A DNA stretch of 64,000 bases from Bacteroidota bacterium (lineage in GTDB: Bacteria; Bacteroidota; Bacteroidia; 2-12-FULL-35-15), in assembly GCA_947469885.1 (NCBI GenBank), contig CANIQT010000001.1, positions 310,001 to 374,000 of the forward strand, in the 5' to 3' direction. Below, piece after piece: positions 39,220 through 50,974 of the stretch; the stretch's first letter is position 1, and each line of letters opens with the position of its first letter. The translations under genes were made by a program, and so were the position numbers. The notes under the pieces were generated by a model that was not told the origin of the DNA, searched no databases, and was given only the letters and a program-made list of their open reading frames with translations.

Positions 39220-40959
39220 TTAATTTTCCGATGATTTTGATTTCTTTAAATCTTTCAATTTTGTTTTGTCGGGATTATACATTGGTTTTTCCGCTTTATT
39301 AATGGTCGTCAACACCTTATTGTATCTTGCTTTATCATTTAACACCTCCATAGCAACTTTTAACTCAGGGTCGTCTTTAAACGAAGACTCCAACCGTCCA
39401 TTTTGATAATAATAACGGGATGCAATCTCTTCTTCCAAAAATTGTTTTATTTCCGGTTTGTATTTTTTATAATCATCTTTTTTATTGTTCGTTATTTTTG
39501 TTTTCAATGCTTCAATATCAGGACTAATTTCATCCAATGTTTTATCTGTTTTTGCATCTGCTTTTAATTCATCCAGTGCTTTTTCGGTTTTGGTGGTGTA
39601 TTCAAATTTTTTGGAAGCAACGTAACTCACAAAATCGTCATATTCTTCATCGGTTAACTTAAATTCCTTTGCTGGTGCAATGGAAGAATGTGCAATCCTG
39701 TATTTGGTAGAGAAATTAAAGATAATATTTTTTGAAACCAAATTTCCCAGTACAGTACTAAATTTTGTTGCTTCAATTGCTACATCAGGTGCAATGCCTC
39801 CGCCATCGTAAACAATACGACCATTTTTGGTTTTAAAAGCAGATATTAATGAATCAGGAACATGGTCAACACTGCCATCTTCGTTGCGGTGCGAATAGTC
39901 CAACGCCTGTATGCAACGACCGCTTGGTGTATAATATTTAGCAACTGTAAGTTTTAATTGAGAATTATAACTCAAAGGTCGTGTGTTTTGAACCAGCCCC
40001 TTTCCGTACGACCGTTGACCAATAACCACCGCCCTATCCAAATCTTGCAACGAACCAGAAACAATTTCGGAGGCTGATGCTGAGCCTCTGTCAACAATAA
40101 CGGTGATGGGAATTGTTAAATCAATCGGATTGTTTTGTGCTTTATAGGTTCTATCCGATTCTTTTAATTTTCCTTTTGTGCTTACTACTTCTGTTCCTTT
40201 TTCAACAAAACTATTTACAATGTCAACCGCTTCATCCAACAATCCTCCAGGGTTTCCACGTAAATCAATAATAAGAGATTTTAAATTCGGATTTTTTTTC
40301 AGTCCTGATAGTGCTTCTTTTACTTCGTTTGCCGCATTTTTGGTGAAGCCTGTTAATTTTAAATATCCAATACTATCATTTAACATGGAAGAATAGGAAA
40401 CACTTTTTATTTTTATCTCCTCCCGGAGTATATTTTTTTCTATTGGATTTTTTTCGCCTTCTCTCTCAATAAGCAATTTAATAGTAGTGTTTGCCTGACC
40501 TTTTAAAAATCGGCTAATGTCGTCCGATTTTTTTTTTGTCACATCCGAATTATTTAACTTTAAGATTTTATCTCCCGCTCTCAAATCTGCTTTCTGTGCC
40601 GGAAACCCTTCATACACTTCGGATATTACCACATAATCTCCATCCTGATGTATCAATGCTCCAATACCATCGTATTGTCCTGAAGTCATGTAACGATAAT
40701 CTTCAATTTCCGATTCAGGATAATAGTTCGTGTAAGGGTCTAATGAAGCTAGCATGTTGTCAATCCCTTTTTTCATTAAGTCTCCAGGATTTGTTTCGTC
40801 CACATAATAAATATTTAATTCGCGAAACAGGGTAGCGAAAATGTCTAAGTTTTTTGATACCTCAAAATAGTTATCTACAAAACTATAAGAAATCATTGCA
40901 CCACCACTGATAAGGCAGGCTATAATCAGAACCTTAAATTTTTTGAATTTTGTTTTCAT
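39220..40959 (-). CDS. S41 family C-terminal processing peptidase with PDZ domain
   Basis: YDGIGALIHQDGDYVVISEVYEGFPAQKADLRAGDKILKLN; SLIIDLRGNPGGLLDEAVDI; VDRGSASASEIVSGSLQDLDRAVVIGQRSYGKGLVQ. Confidence 0.93.
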   Translation of the reverse strand: MKTKFKKFKVLIIACLISGGAMISYSFVDNYFEVSKNLDIFATLFRELNIYYVDETNPGDLMKKGIDNMLASLDPYTNYYPESEIEDYRYMTSGQYDGIGALIHQDGDYVVISEVYEGFPAQKADLRAGDKILKLNNSDVTKKKSDDISRFLKGQANTTIKLLIEREGEKNPIEKNILREEIKIKSVSYSSMLNDSIGYLKLTGFTKNAANEVKEALSGLKKNPNLKSLIIDLRGNPGGLLDEAVDIVNSFVEKGTEVVSTKGKLKESDRTYKAQNNPIDLTIPITVIVDRGSASASEIVSGSLQDLDRAVVIGQRSYGKGLVQNTRPLSYNSQLKLTVAKYYTPSGRCIQALDYSHRNEDGSVDHVPDSLISAFKTKNGRIVYDGGGIAPDVAIEATKFSTVLGNLVSKNIIFNFSTKYRIAHSSIAPAKEFKLTDEEYDDFVSYVASKKFEYTTKTEKALDELKADAKTDKTLDEISPDIEALKTKITNNKKDDYKKYKPEIKQFLEEEIASRYYYQNGRLESSFKDDPELKVAMEVLNDKARYNKVLTTINKAEKPMYNPDKTKLKDLKKSKSSEN

Positions 40960-41072
40960 TATCTATCAATTTTATTTTTTATCAATTACAAATCAACACA
41001 AATTTACTAATGTCTTTTATACTTATAATTTGATTTATTATTAAGTTGTTCACTATCTTTTGCTAATAACAT

Positions 41073-41303
41073 TTAAGGCACAGGGTCGTGACCATGCCCA
41101 CCCCACGGATGACATTTTGAAAATCGTTTTATGGTTAAATAAAAACCTTTAAATAAACCATGTTTTTTAAATGCTTCAATTCCGTATTGCGAGCACGATG
41201 GCTCAAATCTGCAAGAAGGTCCGAGCAAAGGTGAAATGGTATATTGATATACCTTTATTAAACCAATAAATAAATAACTCACAGGGTTTATCATTTGTTT
41301 CAC
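41073..41303 (-). CDS. yidD: Membrane protein insertion efficiency factor YidD
   Basis: [36 protein letters not shown]...[14 protein letters not shown]. Confidence 0.95.
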   Translation of the reverse strand: MKQMINPVSYLFIGLIKVYQYTISPLLGPSCRFEPSCSQYGIEAFKKHGLFKGFYLTIKRFSKCHPWGGHGHDPVP

Positions 41304-41680
41304 TTTTGTGCAGTGTTCATTTTCTTCACCAAGAGTTGTATTGCTACAACCACTTTTTCTTCCATTTCATTGCTCTCCACCATTGTTTTAGAAGTATAAA
41401 TAACCAAAAGATGTATTGTTTTGTTTTCCATATTATCATACAAAACATTTTTATTCTTTCTGTACCCCTCTCTTATCAACCGTTTCATTCGATTTCTATC
41501 CACTGCTCTTTTAAATAAACGCTTTGGAACGCTTATCACAATTCGAGCTTTTGTTTTGTTTTCGGGAACTTCCTGCCAAACTATCCTAAATGGAAAACTG
41601 TTAAACGATTTCCCATTTTGAATTAACGTATCAATAAATATTTTGCCCGATAGCCGCTCTTCTTTGGTAAACGTTTTCAT
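41300..41680 (-). CDS. rnpA: Ribonuclease P protein component
   Basis: [29 protein letters not shown]. Confidence 0.93.
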   Translation of the reverse strand: MKTFTKEERLSGKIFIDTLIQNGKSFNSFPFRIVWQEVPENKTKARIVISVPKRLFKRAVDRNRMKRLIREGYRKNKNVLYDNMENKTIHLLVIYTSKTMVESNEMEEKVVVAIQLLVKKMNTAQK

Positions 41681-41773
41681 TTCAGATATAAAGGTAGAAT
41701 TTACTTTCCGGTTAAAACCACAAAATAGGATGAACGAATAAAAATGGTTGTTATTGGTTAAAAATAAGTATGG

Positions 41774-42523
41774 TTATTTAGCTTTGTTAGCCGCAACAAT
41801 ATATTGTTCCAATGCCATTGCCATAGAAGGGGCTTTAGGATTGGGTGCATGAATGTCTAATTTTAAACCAGCTTTTTTAACTGCTTCGGCTGTGGTAGCA
41901 CCAAAACAAGCAATTCGGGTTTTGTTTTGTTTAAATTTAGGAAAATTCTTAAACAAGGATGATATCCCGGAAGGGCTAAAAAACACAAGCACATCGTAAT
42001 TTACTTTTTCTAAATCTTTCAGATTGGCTGCAACCGTTTTATACATTACCGCCTTGGTATATTTTATTTTTTGTTGTTCCAGTTTTTCCACTATTTCTTC
42101 TTTGTGTATATCAGAACATGGAAGAAGAAAATTTTCATATCTATGCTTTTTAACTACATCAATTAACGCATTCACCGTTTGCTTGCCATGAAATATTTTT
42201 CTTTTACGATACTGAACATACTTTTGCAAATAAAATGCTGTGGATTCTGAAATGCAAAAATATTTCATGTTTTCAGGAACTCGAACCCTCATTTCTTTAC
42301 ACATACGAAAATAGTGATCGATGGAACTGCGGCTTGTGATGATAACCGCAGTATGGTCGCCAATGTTGATTTTTTCCTTGCGAAACTCTGCTCCAGAAAT
42401 ACCTTCTATCTGAATAAAAGGACGGAACTCAATTTTTACATTGCACTTTTCAGCAAGGTCGAAATATGGCGATTTATCGCCTTCGGGTTGGGGTTGACTA
42501 ACAAGAATAGTTTTTACTTTCAA
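41774..42523 (-). CDS. hemD: Uroporphyrinogen-III synthase
   Basis: ILVSQPQPEGDKSPYFDLAEKCNVKIEFRPFIQIEGISGAEFR; VFFSPSGISSLFKNFP; IACFGATTAEAVKKAGL. Confidence 0.85.
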   Translation of the reverse strand: MKVKTILVSQPQPEGDKSPYFDLAEKCNVKIEFRPFIQIEGISGAEFRKEKINIGDHTAVIITSRSSIDHYFRMCKEMRVRVPENMKYFCISESTAFYLQKYVQYRKRKIFHGKQTVNALIDVVKKHRYENFLLPCSDIHKEEIVEKLEQQKIKYTKAVMYKTVAANLKDLEKVNYDVLVFFSPSGISSLFKNFPKFKQNKTRIACFGATTAEAVKKAGLKLDIHAPNPKAPSMAMALEQYIVAANKAK

Positions 42524-42582
42524 TTTTTCTGAGTTAAGTTAAACAGAAACTAAACCAATTAAATACCTATTTGATATCACAA

Positions 42583-43350
42583 TTATTTAATCGTCAGGCT
42601 AACAAGTTTTACCATAATAATAAACGGTAAAATTTCGAGGGCACAAAGATACAAAAATAAATAAAACAAGGAAGCTCTTAATCCATTTACCCATATCAAC
42701 ATTCCTTTTGCAATCCTTGTGATGACAAACAATCCTATAATAATTTCTCCACTATAAATAAAAACTACGGGTGAAATTTGCCTCACAAATGAAATACAAA
42801 TCACTACAGGAAACATAAATAACCCAAGAGTGTTACAGAATAGAAGAACAGTAAGAATATACTCTGATGCAGGTTTGGGGGCATGAAAAATAAATCCCGA
42901 GAATTTAATAACAATAAATTTGACGAGATATATTAGCAATACGATGCCTGAAACAATTAAATTCAATTGAAAAAAATTATTTGCCACTCCTCCCAAACCA
43001 TAATAATATTTAACGGTTTGAGATACAAAAAGCGTAATCATAAAAACGAACATGATGGACAGGAACACTGTAACTCTGTTGCCGAACGAAAATTCATCTC
43101 TTGAAAACTGGTTAGCAAACCGATTAATAAAAAATCCCTTGATGGTATTGTTCAATCTTTTAAAATAAGAAGCATATAACCAAACAAATAAAGTAAAGGA
43201 AAACAGCAAAATGCTTGCTGCCAAATAATCGTAATGGGTGTAATGAAATTTGTATTCAGTGTTTTTGGTGGTCAGCAAATGTTCTTTAAACAACGAAGTT
43301 GTTTTTAGAGAATCGGGAATAGCAGTATTAACAAGGGTTGCGTGAGGCAT
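42583..43350 (-). CDS. DUF4271-type membrane protein
   Basis: Polytopic, Bacteroidota-typical, next to hemD. Confidence 0.65.
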   Translation of the reverse strand: MPHATLVNTAIPDSLKTTSLFKEHLLTTKNTEYKFHYTHYDYLAASILLFSFTLFVWLYASYFKRLNNTIKGFFINRFANQFSRDEFSFGNRVTVFLSIMFVFMITLFVSQTVKYYYGLGGVANNFFQLNLIVSGIVLLIYLVKFIVIKFSGFIFHAPKPASEYILTVLLFCNTLGLFMFPVVICISFVRQISPVVFIYSGEIIIGLFVITRIAKGMLIWVNGLRASLFYLFLYLCALEILPFIIMVKLVSLTIK

Positions 43351-43359
43351 CCTAATTGA

Positions 43360-46017
43360 TTAACTTATATAACTTTTGGCTTTTTCCAGTGCTTTGCTTA
43401 TTCCTTGCGAGTTGGTTCCTCCTGCAGTTGCATAAAAAGGTTGTCCACCTCCGCCACCATTTATTTCTTTTGCTATTTCTCGAATGATGGTTCCTGCATT
43501 AAGGTTTTTTTCTTTCACTAAATTATCGGAAATAATAACGGATAGACTTGGTTTTCCTTTTACTTCCCCGCCTATGACCATAAATAAATTTTCCACCTGC
43601 GATCGGACTTCAAACAATAAATCTTTTATTGAATCAGCCGAATCGAGTTCTATTTTTTCTGCAATAAAATTAATTCCATTGATGTTTTGTTTATTATTCA
43701 TCAACTCTGCTTTCAACACTTTTGATTTTTCACGTAGCATGGAATCAATTTGTTTTTGCAATTCATTGTTTTGTTCAAGCAATCCTTGCAAGCTTTTCAC
43801 CACATCTTTCGGGTTTTTGAGAATAGCTTTTACTTCGTTTACCAAAGCAGTTTGTTCATTAAAAAACGCCTCAGCTTTGTCAGAAGTAATTGCTTCTATT
43901 CTTCTAATTCCTGCTGCCACAGCGCTTTCTGAAGTAAGTTTAAACAGACCAATTTGACCCGTTGCGGGTACGTGTGTTCCACCACACAACTCAATGGAAT
44001 AGGTTTTATCAAACGTAACCACTCTCACTACATCTCCATATTTTTCTCCAAACAATGCCATAGCTCCTGTTTTACGAGCAGCGTCAATCGACATTTCTTT
44101 TATATCAGCCGGAATGTTTTCTCTTATTTTATGATTGACAATGGACTCAATTTCTGCAATTTCAGCATCAGTTACTTTTGCGAAGTGAGAAAAATCGAAA
44201 CGAAGATGTTCTTCATTTACCAACGAACCTTTTTGTTCCACATGTGTTCCCAATACTTTTCGCAATGCAGCATGAAGCAAATGGGTAGAACTGTGATTGT
44301 TCTCCGTTAGATTCCTTTTTTCAGCATTTACTTTTGCTACAAATGTTTGAGTAAAATTTTCCGGCAATTTTTCTGCAAAATGAATAATAATTCCGTTTTC
44401 TTTTTTAGTATCAGTAATAGTTATTTTTTCGTTAGCCGATTCAATAACACCTGTATCGCCCACCTGACCACCACTTTCGGCATAAAAAGGAGTTTTGTCT
44501 AATACAAGTTGAAACTGTTCTTTGCCTTTAGCTTTTACTTTTCGGTATTGAATAATGTTGGCCTCCGATTCAAGTTGTTGGTAACCCAAAAATATTCTTC
44601 CGCCTTCTTCCGGTTTTCTTCCTTCCACCACAATCCAGTCTCCTGTATCCACAGCAGTTGCAGCGCGAGAACGTTTTTTTTGTTTCTCCAGTTCAACATC
44701 AAATCCGGATTCATCAATACTCAAACCATAGCCTCTGGCAATCAACGAAGTTAAATCTAAAGGGAATCCATAAGTGTCGTACAATTCAAACACTGTCGCT
44801 CCATCCACAATAGTTTTCTTGTCGTTCGATACTGAAATACATACCTGGTCAATTCGTTTCAATCCATTTTCCAATGTTCTGAAAAATGAAGTTTCTTCTT
44901 CTCGTATTACTTTTTCAATAAGCAATTTTTGTGAAAGCAATTCGGGAAATGCCTGTCCCATTTGATGTGCAAGTACAGGTACTAAACGAAACATAAACGG
45001 CTCTTTTAAATTTAGCGACTGATAACCATAACGAATTGCACGTCTCAAAATTCTTCTTATCACATACCCTGCTCCTGTGTTCGAAGGCAATTGACCATCT
45101 GCAATGCTAAAAGAGATTGCCCGAATATGGTCGGCAATCACACGCATCGCAATATTTACTATTAATTGTTTCGGGTGCTTCTGCTCCTCAGCTGGGCGAT
45201 AGCGAAGACCTGACAATTCTTCCATTTTATCAAGCAATGGTTTAAACACATCAGTATCGTAATTCGATTGTTTGCCCTGAAGCACTACACACAGCCTTTC
45301 GAAGCCCATTCCCGTGTCCACATGTTGCGCAGGCAGTTTCTCTAAACTACCATCAGCCTTGCGATTAAATTCCATGAACACATTGTTCCAGATTTCAATC
45401 ACCTGCGGATGACTTGCATTAACAAGGGTTTTACCGTCAATCTTTGCACGCTCTTCTTCTGTCCTGATATCACAATGTATTTCCGAACACGGTCCGCAAG
45501 GGCCCATTTCGCCCATTTCCCAAAAATTATCTTTTTTATTTCCTTTCAGAATTCTGTCTTCATCTATAAATTGTTTCCACAAATCGTAAGCTTCCTGGTC
45601 AAATCCCAAACCATCGTCAGCACTGCCTTCGAACACAGTTACGTATAATCTCGACTTATCAATTTTATAAACCTCAGTCAGCAATTCCCACGCCCAGGTA
45701 ATAGCATACTTTTTAAAATAATCGCCAAAGCTCCAGTTACCAAGCATCTCAAACATAGTATGATGATATGTATCCACACCCACCTCTTCCAAATCGTTGT
45801 GCTTACCACTTACCCTCAAACACTTTTGAGTGTCTGCTACGCGAGGATATTTAATTGGGGCATTGCCCAAAAATAAATCTTTGAACGGAGCCATTCCTGA
45901 ATTGTTGAACATCAGGGTTGGGTCGTTTTTGACCACCATTGGTGCAGAAGCCACTATTTCGTGACCTTTCGATTTAAAAAAATCTAAAAATGTTTGTCTT
46001 ACTTTATTGGATTCCAT
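43360..46017 (-). CDS. alaS: Alanine--tRNA ligase
   Basis: [77 protein letters not shown]. Start trimmed to 46017. Confidence 0.97.
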   Translation of the reverse strand: MESNKVRQTFLDFFKSKGHEIVASAPMVVKNDPTLMFNNSGMAPFKDLFLGNAPIKYPRVADTQKCLRVSGKHNDLEEVGVDTYHHTMFEMLGNWSFGDYFKKYAITWAWELLTEVYKIDKSRLYVTVFEGSADDGLGFDQEAYDLWKQFIDEDRILKGNKKDNFWEMGEMGPCGPCSEIHCDIRTEEERAKIDGKTLVNASHPQVIEIWNNVFMEFNRKADGSLEKLPAQHVDTGMGFERLCVVLQGKQSNYDTDVFKPLLDKMEELSGLRYRPAEEQKHPKQLIVNIAMRVIADHIRAISFSIADGQLPSNTGAGYVIRRILRRAIRYGYQSLNLKEPFMFRLVPVLAHQMGQAFPELLSQKLLIEKVIREEETSFFRTLENGLKRIDQVCISVSNDKKTIVDGATVFELYDTYGFPLDLTSLIARGYGLSIDESGFDVELEKQKKRSRAATAVDTGDWIVVEGRKPEEGGRIFLGYQQLESEANIIQYRKVKAKGKEQFQLVLDKTPFYAESGGQVGDTGVIESANEKITITDTKKENGIIIHFAEKLPENFTQTFVAKVNAEKRNLTENNHSSTHLLHAALRKVLGTHVEQKGSLVNEEHLRFDFSHFAKVTDAEIAEIESIVNHKIRENIPADIKEMSIDAARKTGAMALFGEKYGDVVRVVTFDKTYSIELCGGTHVPATGQIGLFKLTSESAVAAGIRRIEAITSDKAEAFFNEQTALVNEVKAILKNPKDVVKSLQGLLEQNNELQKQIDSMLREKSKVLKAELMNNKQNINGINFIAEKIELDSADSIKDLLFEVRSQVENLFMVIGGEVKGKPSLSVIISDNLVKEKNLNAGTIIREIAKEINGGGGGQPFYATAGGTNSQGISKALEKAKSYIS

Positions 46018-46277
46018 TTTATTTATTTCGGATTTCGGATTGTTGATTTTGGATTTTAAAAAAATAAGGTGCAAATATAATAATAATGTAGGGGGCGCAA
46101 AACGTTCCACTCTAATTCATATTTCTTAGAATTAAGATTTGGAAAGGCTGTTTGCATCTTTGTACCAAGTACCCTAATGTCCGCAGACTATATCTTTTTT
46201 CCCATAGTCTGTGAATTCTCTTTTCTCCTCTGTATAACCAAAATAAAAAACCCCTACCTTTATCCCAAATAAAAATT

Positions 46278-48113
46278 ATGAAAAAACTATTATACCTATT
46301 TCTGCCTTTAATAATCCTTGCTTCCTGCGGAGGTGGAAAAGAACAATCGGAAAACAATACAACTGTATCGGCAGATGAAATAAAAATTCAAAGTGCTGAT
46401 GCAAATAAATTCTTCGACAGTATTTTTGATGCCGATGTGTCGCGCGACCCAATGCGGCAATCGTATCTTGGTATTAAAAAAGATTACGACAAATGGACCG
46501 ACATTAGTGATGAGCATGCACAAAAAGAATTGGAGTTTATAAAGCTTGATTTAGAAGCCTTGCACAAACAATTTAAGTTGGATGCCTTAGACGAAAACAC
46601 AAAAATTTCGTATCGGTTGTTCGAAAAAAACTGTAACGAAAAGATTGATAATTTTAAATGGCGATTTCATACCTACCCCGTAAATCAAATGGAAGGAACA
46701 CATTCATCTATTCCAGCTTTCCTGATTAATATTCATACAGTAGCAAATAAAAAAGAAGCGGAAGCGTATATATCAAGGCTTTCGGGCATCAGTACATTGT
46801 TCGACCAGTTGCTTGTAAATTTAAAAATCAGAGAAGAGAAAAATATAATTCCACCAAAGTTTGTGTTTCCATATGTAATTTCTGATTGTAAAAATATTAT
46901 TTCAGGAGAGCCTTTCGAAAAAGGGAAACCTGAAAATGCTTTGCTGGAAGATATTACCAAGAAAGTAAATGATTTGAAAGATGTGGATGATGCAACTAAG
47001 AAAGACTTGATTGCAAAAGCAAAAGAGGCAATGCTTACTTCTGTAAAACCTGCATACGAAAAGTTGTTGAAGTACTGGAATGAACTGGAGAAAAAAGCAA
47101 CCACCGATGATGGTGCATGGAAACTGCCTGACGGAGATGCTTTTTATGATGCTGCATTAAAACAAACGACAACAACCAATATGACCGCTGACGAAATTCA
47201 TGAATTGGGTTTGAAGGAAGTGGCTCGCATACATGAAGAGATGAAAGAGATTATGAAAAAAGTAAATTTCAAAAACGATAACCTCAACGACTTTTTTGAT
47301 TTTATGCGAACTGATAAACAGTTTTATTATCCGAATACCAAAGAAGGAAAAGAAGCATATCGGTTAAAAGCAGTGAAAATAATTGAGGACATGAAAAAAG
47401 AATTACCGAAATTATTTGTCACACTTCCCAAAGCATCCATTGAAGTAAAAGCGGTAGAGCCTTTCCGTGAAAAGTCTGCTGGTGGTGCTTTTTACGAAGA
47501 GCCTGCATTGGATGGTTCTCGTCCGGGACGCTATTATATTAACTTATATGATATGACTAATCAGGCAACCTACCAGATGGAAGCACTAGCATATCACGAA
47601 GGTATACCGGGGCATCACATGCAGATTGCCATTGCACAAGAATTAACAGATATGCCGAAGTTCCGTAAAAATGGTGGCAATACAGCTTACGTTGAAGGTT
47701 GGGCATTGTATTCGGAAAGAGTGCCCAAAGAAATTGGTTTTTATCAGGACCCTTATTCCGATTTTGGAAGATTGGCAATGGAGTTATTTCGCGCAGCACG
47801 GTTAGTGGTAGATACTGGTATTCACCGTAAAAAATGGACAAGAGAAATGGCGTTGAAATATTTTAAAGACAATACCCCTGACCCCGAAGGTGATAATTTA
47901 AAGGAGATAGAAAGATATATAGTTTGGCCCTCACAGGCAACTGGATATAAAATTGGGATGAATAAAATTCTGGACCTACGTGAAATGGCAAAGAAAAAAC
48001 TTGGAGACAAATTTGATATTCGCCAATACCATGATTTGATAGTTACCAATGGTCCATTACCGATGGACATTATGGAGGACATGGTGAACTCTTGGGTGGC
48101 GAAGAAATTATAA
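46278..48113 (+). CDS. DUF885 family lipoprotein
   Basis: Lipobox LIILASCGGGKE; YHEGIPGHHMQIAIAQEL; YVEGWALYSERV. Confidence 0.9.
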   Translation: MKKLLYLFLPLIILASCGGGKEQSENNTTVSADEIKIQSADANKFFDSIFDADVSRDPMRQSYLGIKKDYDKWTDISDEHAQKELEFIKLDLEALHKQFKLDALDENTKISYRLFEKNCNEKIDNFKWRFHTYPVNQMEGTHSSIPAFLINIHTVANKKEAEAYISRLSGISTLFDQLLVNLKIREEKNIIPPKFVFPYVISDCKNIISGEPFEKGKPENALLEDITKKVNDLKDVDDATKKDLIAKAKEAMLTSVKPAYEKLLKYWNELEKKATTDDGAWKLPDGDAFYDAALKQTTTTNMTADEIHELGLKEVARIHEEMKEIMKKVNFKNDNLNDFFDFMRTDKQFYYPNTKEGKEAYRLKAVKIIEDMKKELPKLFVTLPKASIEVKAVEPFREKSAGGAFYEEPALDGSRPGRYYINLYDMTNQATYQMEALAYHEGIPGHHMQIAIAQELTDMPKFRKNGGNTAYVEGWALYSERVPKEIGFYQDPYSDFGRLAMELFRAARLVVDTGIHRKKWTREMALKYFKDNTPDPEGDNLKEIERYIVWPSQATGYKIGMNKILDLREMAKKKLGDKFDIRQYHDLIVTNGPLPMDIMEDMVNSWVAKKL

Positions 48114-48185
48114 ATTATGAGTTATGAATTATGAATGAAAGAGTTCACTTATTAAACAATTTAACAATAAAACAATTTTTAAAAC

Positions 48186-49292
48186 ATGGCAAAGAAAGAC
48201 AAAAAGAAATCAATACTTACATTAAACTCAGTAGATTTTTTGGAAAAGTATTTGAACAATGCATCCCCAACCGGATTTGAAAGCGAAGGACAAAAACTAT
48301 GGTTGAATTACATAAAACCAAATGTGGATAAAACTTTTATCGACAACTACGGTACAGCAGTAGCAGTAATTAATCCGGAGGCAGAATTTAAAGTGGTGAT
48401 AGAAGCACATGCAGATGAAATTTCGTGGTTTGTGCATTACATTACCAAAGACGGTTTTATTTATGTTTGTCGCAATGGCGGCAGCGACCACATGATTGCG
48501 CCATCTAAACGTGTGAACATTCATACGGACAAAAGAATTGTAAAAGCTGTATTTGGGTGGCCCGCTATTCACGTTCGCGAAGCAGGAAAAGAAGAGCCAG
48601 CATCTTTAAAAAATATTTTTTTAGATTGCGGATGCAGCAGTAAAAAAGAAGTGGAAGCTTTGGGAGTGCACGTGGGTTGTGTGATTACTTACGAAGACAA
48701 ATTTATGATACTGAATGAAAAATATTTTGTTGGTCGCGCGTTGGACAACCGTATGGGAGGATTTATGATTGCAGAAGTAGCAAGACTATTAAAAGAAAAT
48801 AAAATAAAATTACCTTTTGGATTATACATTACCAATTCTGTTCAGGAAGAAGTTGGGTTGCGTGGTGCGGAAATGATTACTCAAACTATCAAACCTAATG
48901 TAGTGATTTGTACTGATGTTACCCATTGTACACAATCACCCATGATGAATAAAATTACTTCTGGGGACATTTCTTCGGGCTTAGGACCAGTGGTTACTTA
49001 TGGTCCGGCTGTTCAAAATAATTTATTAAAACTGATCATTAAAGCAGCAGTGGATAAAAAAATTCCTTTTCAACGGGCAGCGGTATCGCGCGCTACAGGA
49101 ACAGATACAGATGCCTTTGCTTATTCGATGGGTGGTATTCCATCGGCCTTAATTTCATTGCCATTGAGGTATATGCACACCACAGTTGAATCTGTGCACA
49201 AAGATGATGTGGAAAATGTGATAAAATTAATTTATGAATCGCTGAGAACCATAAAAAACAATCATGACTTTAAGTATTTTAAAAGTAATTAA
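48186..49292 (+). CDS. M42 family metallopeptidase (aminopeptidase)
   Basis: IEAHADEISWFVHYI, GRALDNRMGGFMIAEVA, TNSVQEEVGLRGAEM. Confidence 0.92.
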   Translation: MAKKDKKKSILTLNSVDFLEKYLNNASPTGFESEGQKLWLNYIKPNVDKTFIDNYGTAVAVINPEAEFKVVIEAHADEISWFVHYITKDGFIYVCRNGGSDHMIAPSKRVNIHTDKRIVKAVFGWPAIHVREAGKEEPASLKNIFLDCGCSSKKEVEALGVHVGCVITYEDKFMILNEKYFVGRALDNRMGGFMIAEVARLLKENKIKLPFGLYITNSVQEEVGLRGAEMITQTIKPNVVICTDVTHCTQSPMMNKITSGDISSGLGPVVTYGPAVQNNLLKLIIKAAVDKKIPFQRAAVSRATGTDTDAFAYSMGGIPSALISLPLRYMHTTVESVHKDDVENVIKLIYESLRTIKNNHDFKYFKSN

Positions 49293-49324
49293 TAGTAACT
49301 AACACACGGTGAAAGAGAAATTTG

Positions 49325-49354
49325 AGAGCGACATAATGGGAATTATGTCGCTCT
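49325..49354. terminator. Rho-independent terminator
   Basis: AGAGCGACATAAT-GGGA-ATTATGTCGCTCT, perfect 13-bp arms, followed by TAATTTTT. Confidence 0.85.
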
Positions 49355-49432
49355 TAATTTTTGTCACAAACAAAAAAGTAAATCATACTATAATATTAAT
49401 TGTTATTTTAGTAAAAATTTTAAATGTAAACA

Positions 49433-50968
49433 ATGGCAATTTTAGGTTCAATATTAAAACGAACGTTTGAAATACGCGATAGAATTCCTAAAAGGCGAAA
49501 GGTAAACGGATACAAGCAGCAGGTTAAAGTATTAAGAAAACTACTTGCGAAGGCTGAGTTTACTGCTTTTGGCGAGCATTACAATTTTTCTAAACTTGTA
49601 AACGAAAAGGATGTGGTAACAGCTTTTCAAAATTCCGTGCACACACACGATTACAATTCCATGTTTAAAAAGTGGTGGTATCGTTCGTTGCAGGGGGAGA
49701 CATTTGTTTGCTGGCCAGGAAAAATAAAATACTTTGCATTAAGTTCAGGTACATCAGAAGCATCAAGCAAACACATTCCTGTTACGTTAGATATGTTAAG
49801 GGCAATTAAGAAATCAAACATCCGTCAGATGATTCGACAGGGGCATTTTGATTTACCAAAAGAACATTTTGAAAGAGGAGTACTGATGCTTGGAGGAAGC
49901 TCTCACTTGAATTACAATGGTACTTATTTTGAAGGCGATTTGAGTGGAATACAAGTGAAAAATATTCCATTTTATTTTCAGCATTTTTATAAACCAGGAG
50001 CTCGTATTTCGAAAGAGCGCGATTGGGATACAAAATTAAATGAGATAGTAAAGAGTGCTAAAGATTGGGACATTGGTATTATTGTGGGTGTTCCGGCTTG
50101 GGTACAGATTTTATTTGAAATGATTATTGCAGAATATAAAGTTAACAACATTCATGATATCTGGCCTAACCTGGAACTCTATGTTCATGGTGGCGTATCG
50201 ATTGCTCCATATAAAAAAGGATTTGAAAAATTAGTGGGCAAGCCCATTATGTTTTTTGATACCTATCTTGCTTCCGAAGGGTTTATTGCTTATCAAGACA
50301 GGCTAGGAACTGATTCGTGCCGGATGGTGTTGAACAATGGAATCTTTTTTGAGTTTGTTCCTTTCACCGAAAAGAATTTTGATGGTGAAGGAACCATTGT
50401 GGATAATCCTGAAGCTTTTCATATAGGAGAAGTGCAAGAGGGTGTAGAATACGCTCTTTTGCTTTCGTCATGTTCTGGTGCTTGGAGATATTTGATAGGT
50501 GATGTAATAAAATTTACTGACCTCCAGCGTTACGAAATATTAATTACCGGACGGACCAAACAATTTTTAAGTTTATGTGGAGAACATCTTTCACAAGATA
50601 ATATGAACCGTGCTATTGAAATTGTTTCGGAAGAGATGAATATTAACATCAAAGAATTTACGGTTACTGGTGTAAACTGTGAAACACTGTTTGCTCATCA
50701 TTGGTATATTGGCACGGATGATAAAGCTGATGCAGTTTTATTAAGAAAAAGAATTGATGAATTACTTAAAGATTTGAATGACGATTATAGGGTAGAAAGA
50801 AGTGCAGCCCTCAAAGAAGTAATAGTAGAGGTATTTCCATCCAATGTGTTTTATGATTACATGCACCAGATAGGAAAATTTGGAGCTGCATTCAAATTTC
50901 CTCGTGTATTAAAAAACAAACAATTGACCGACTGGCAAACGTATTTAAGCGAATCAAATAAAAAATAA
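49433..50968 (+). CDS. GH3 auxin-responsive promoter family protein
   Basis: KIKYFALSSGTSEASSKHIPVT; MFFDTYLASEGFIAYQDR; WRYLIGDVIKFTDL. Confidence 0.9.
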   Translation: MAILGSILKRTFEIRDRIPKRRKVNGYKQQVKVLRKLLAKAEFTAFGEHYNFSKLVNEKDVVTAFQNSVHTHDYNSMFKKWWYRSLQGETFVCWPGKIKYFALSSGTSEASSKHIPVTLDMLRAIKKSNIRQMIRQGHFDLPKEHFERGVLMLGGSSHLNYNGTYFEGDLSGIQVKNIPFYFQHFYKPGARISKERDWDTKLNEIVKSAKDWDIGIIVGVPAWVQILFEMIIAEYKVNNIHDIWPNLELYVHGGVSIAPYKKGFEKLVGKPIMFFDTYLASEGFIAYQDRLGTDSCRMVLNNGIFFEFVPFTEKNFDGEGTIVDNPEAFHIGEVQEGVEYALLLSSCSGAWRYLIGDVIKFTDLQRYEILITGRTKQFLSLCGEHLSQDNMNRAIEIVSEEMNINIKEFTVTGVNCETLFAHHWYIGTDDKADAVLLRKRIDELLKDLNDDYRVERSAALKEVIVEVFPSNVFYDYMHQIGKFGAAFKFPRVLKNKQLTDWQTYLSESNKK

Positions 50969-50974
50969 TTTTCG

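Noticed and set aside
43484-45648. Several plus-strand ORFs of 60-157 aa antisense to alaS
   Set aside because: Embedded in a well-conserved housekeeping gene on the other strand.
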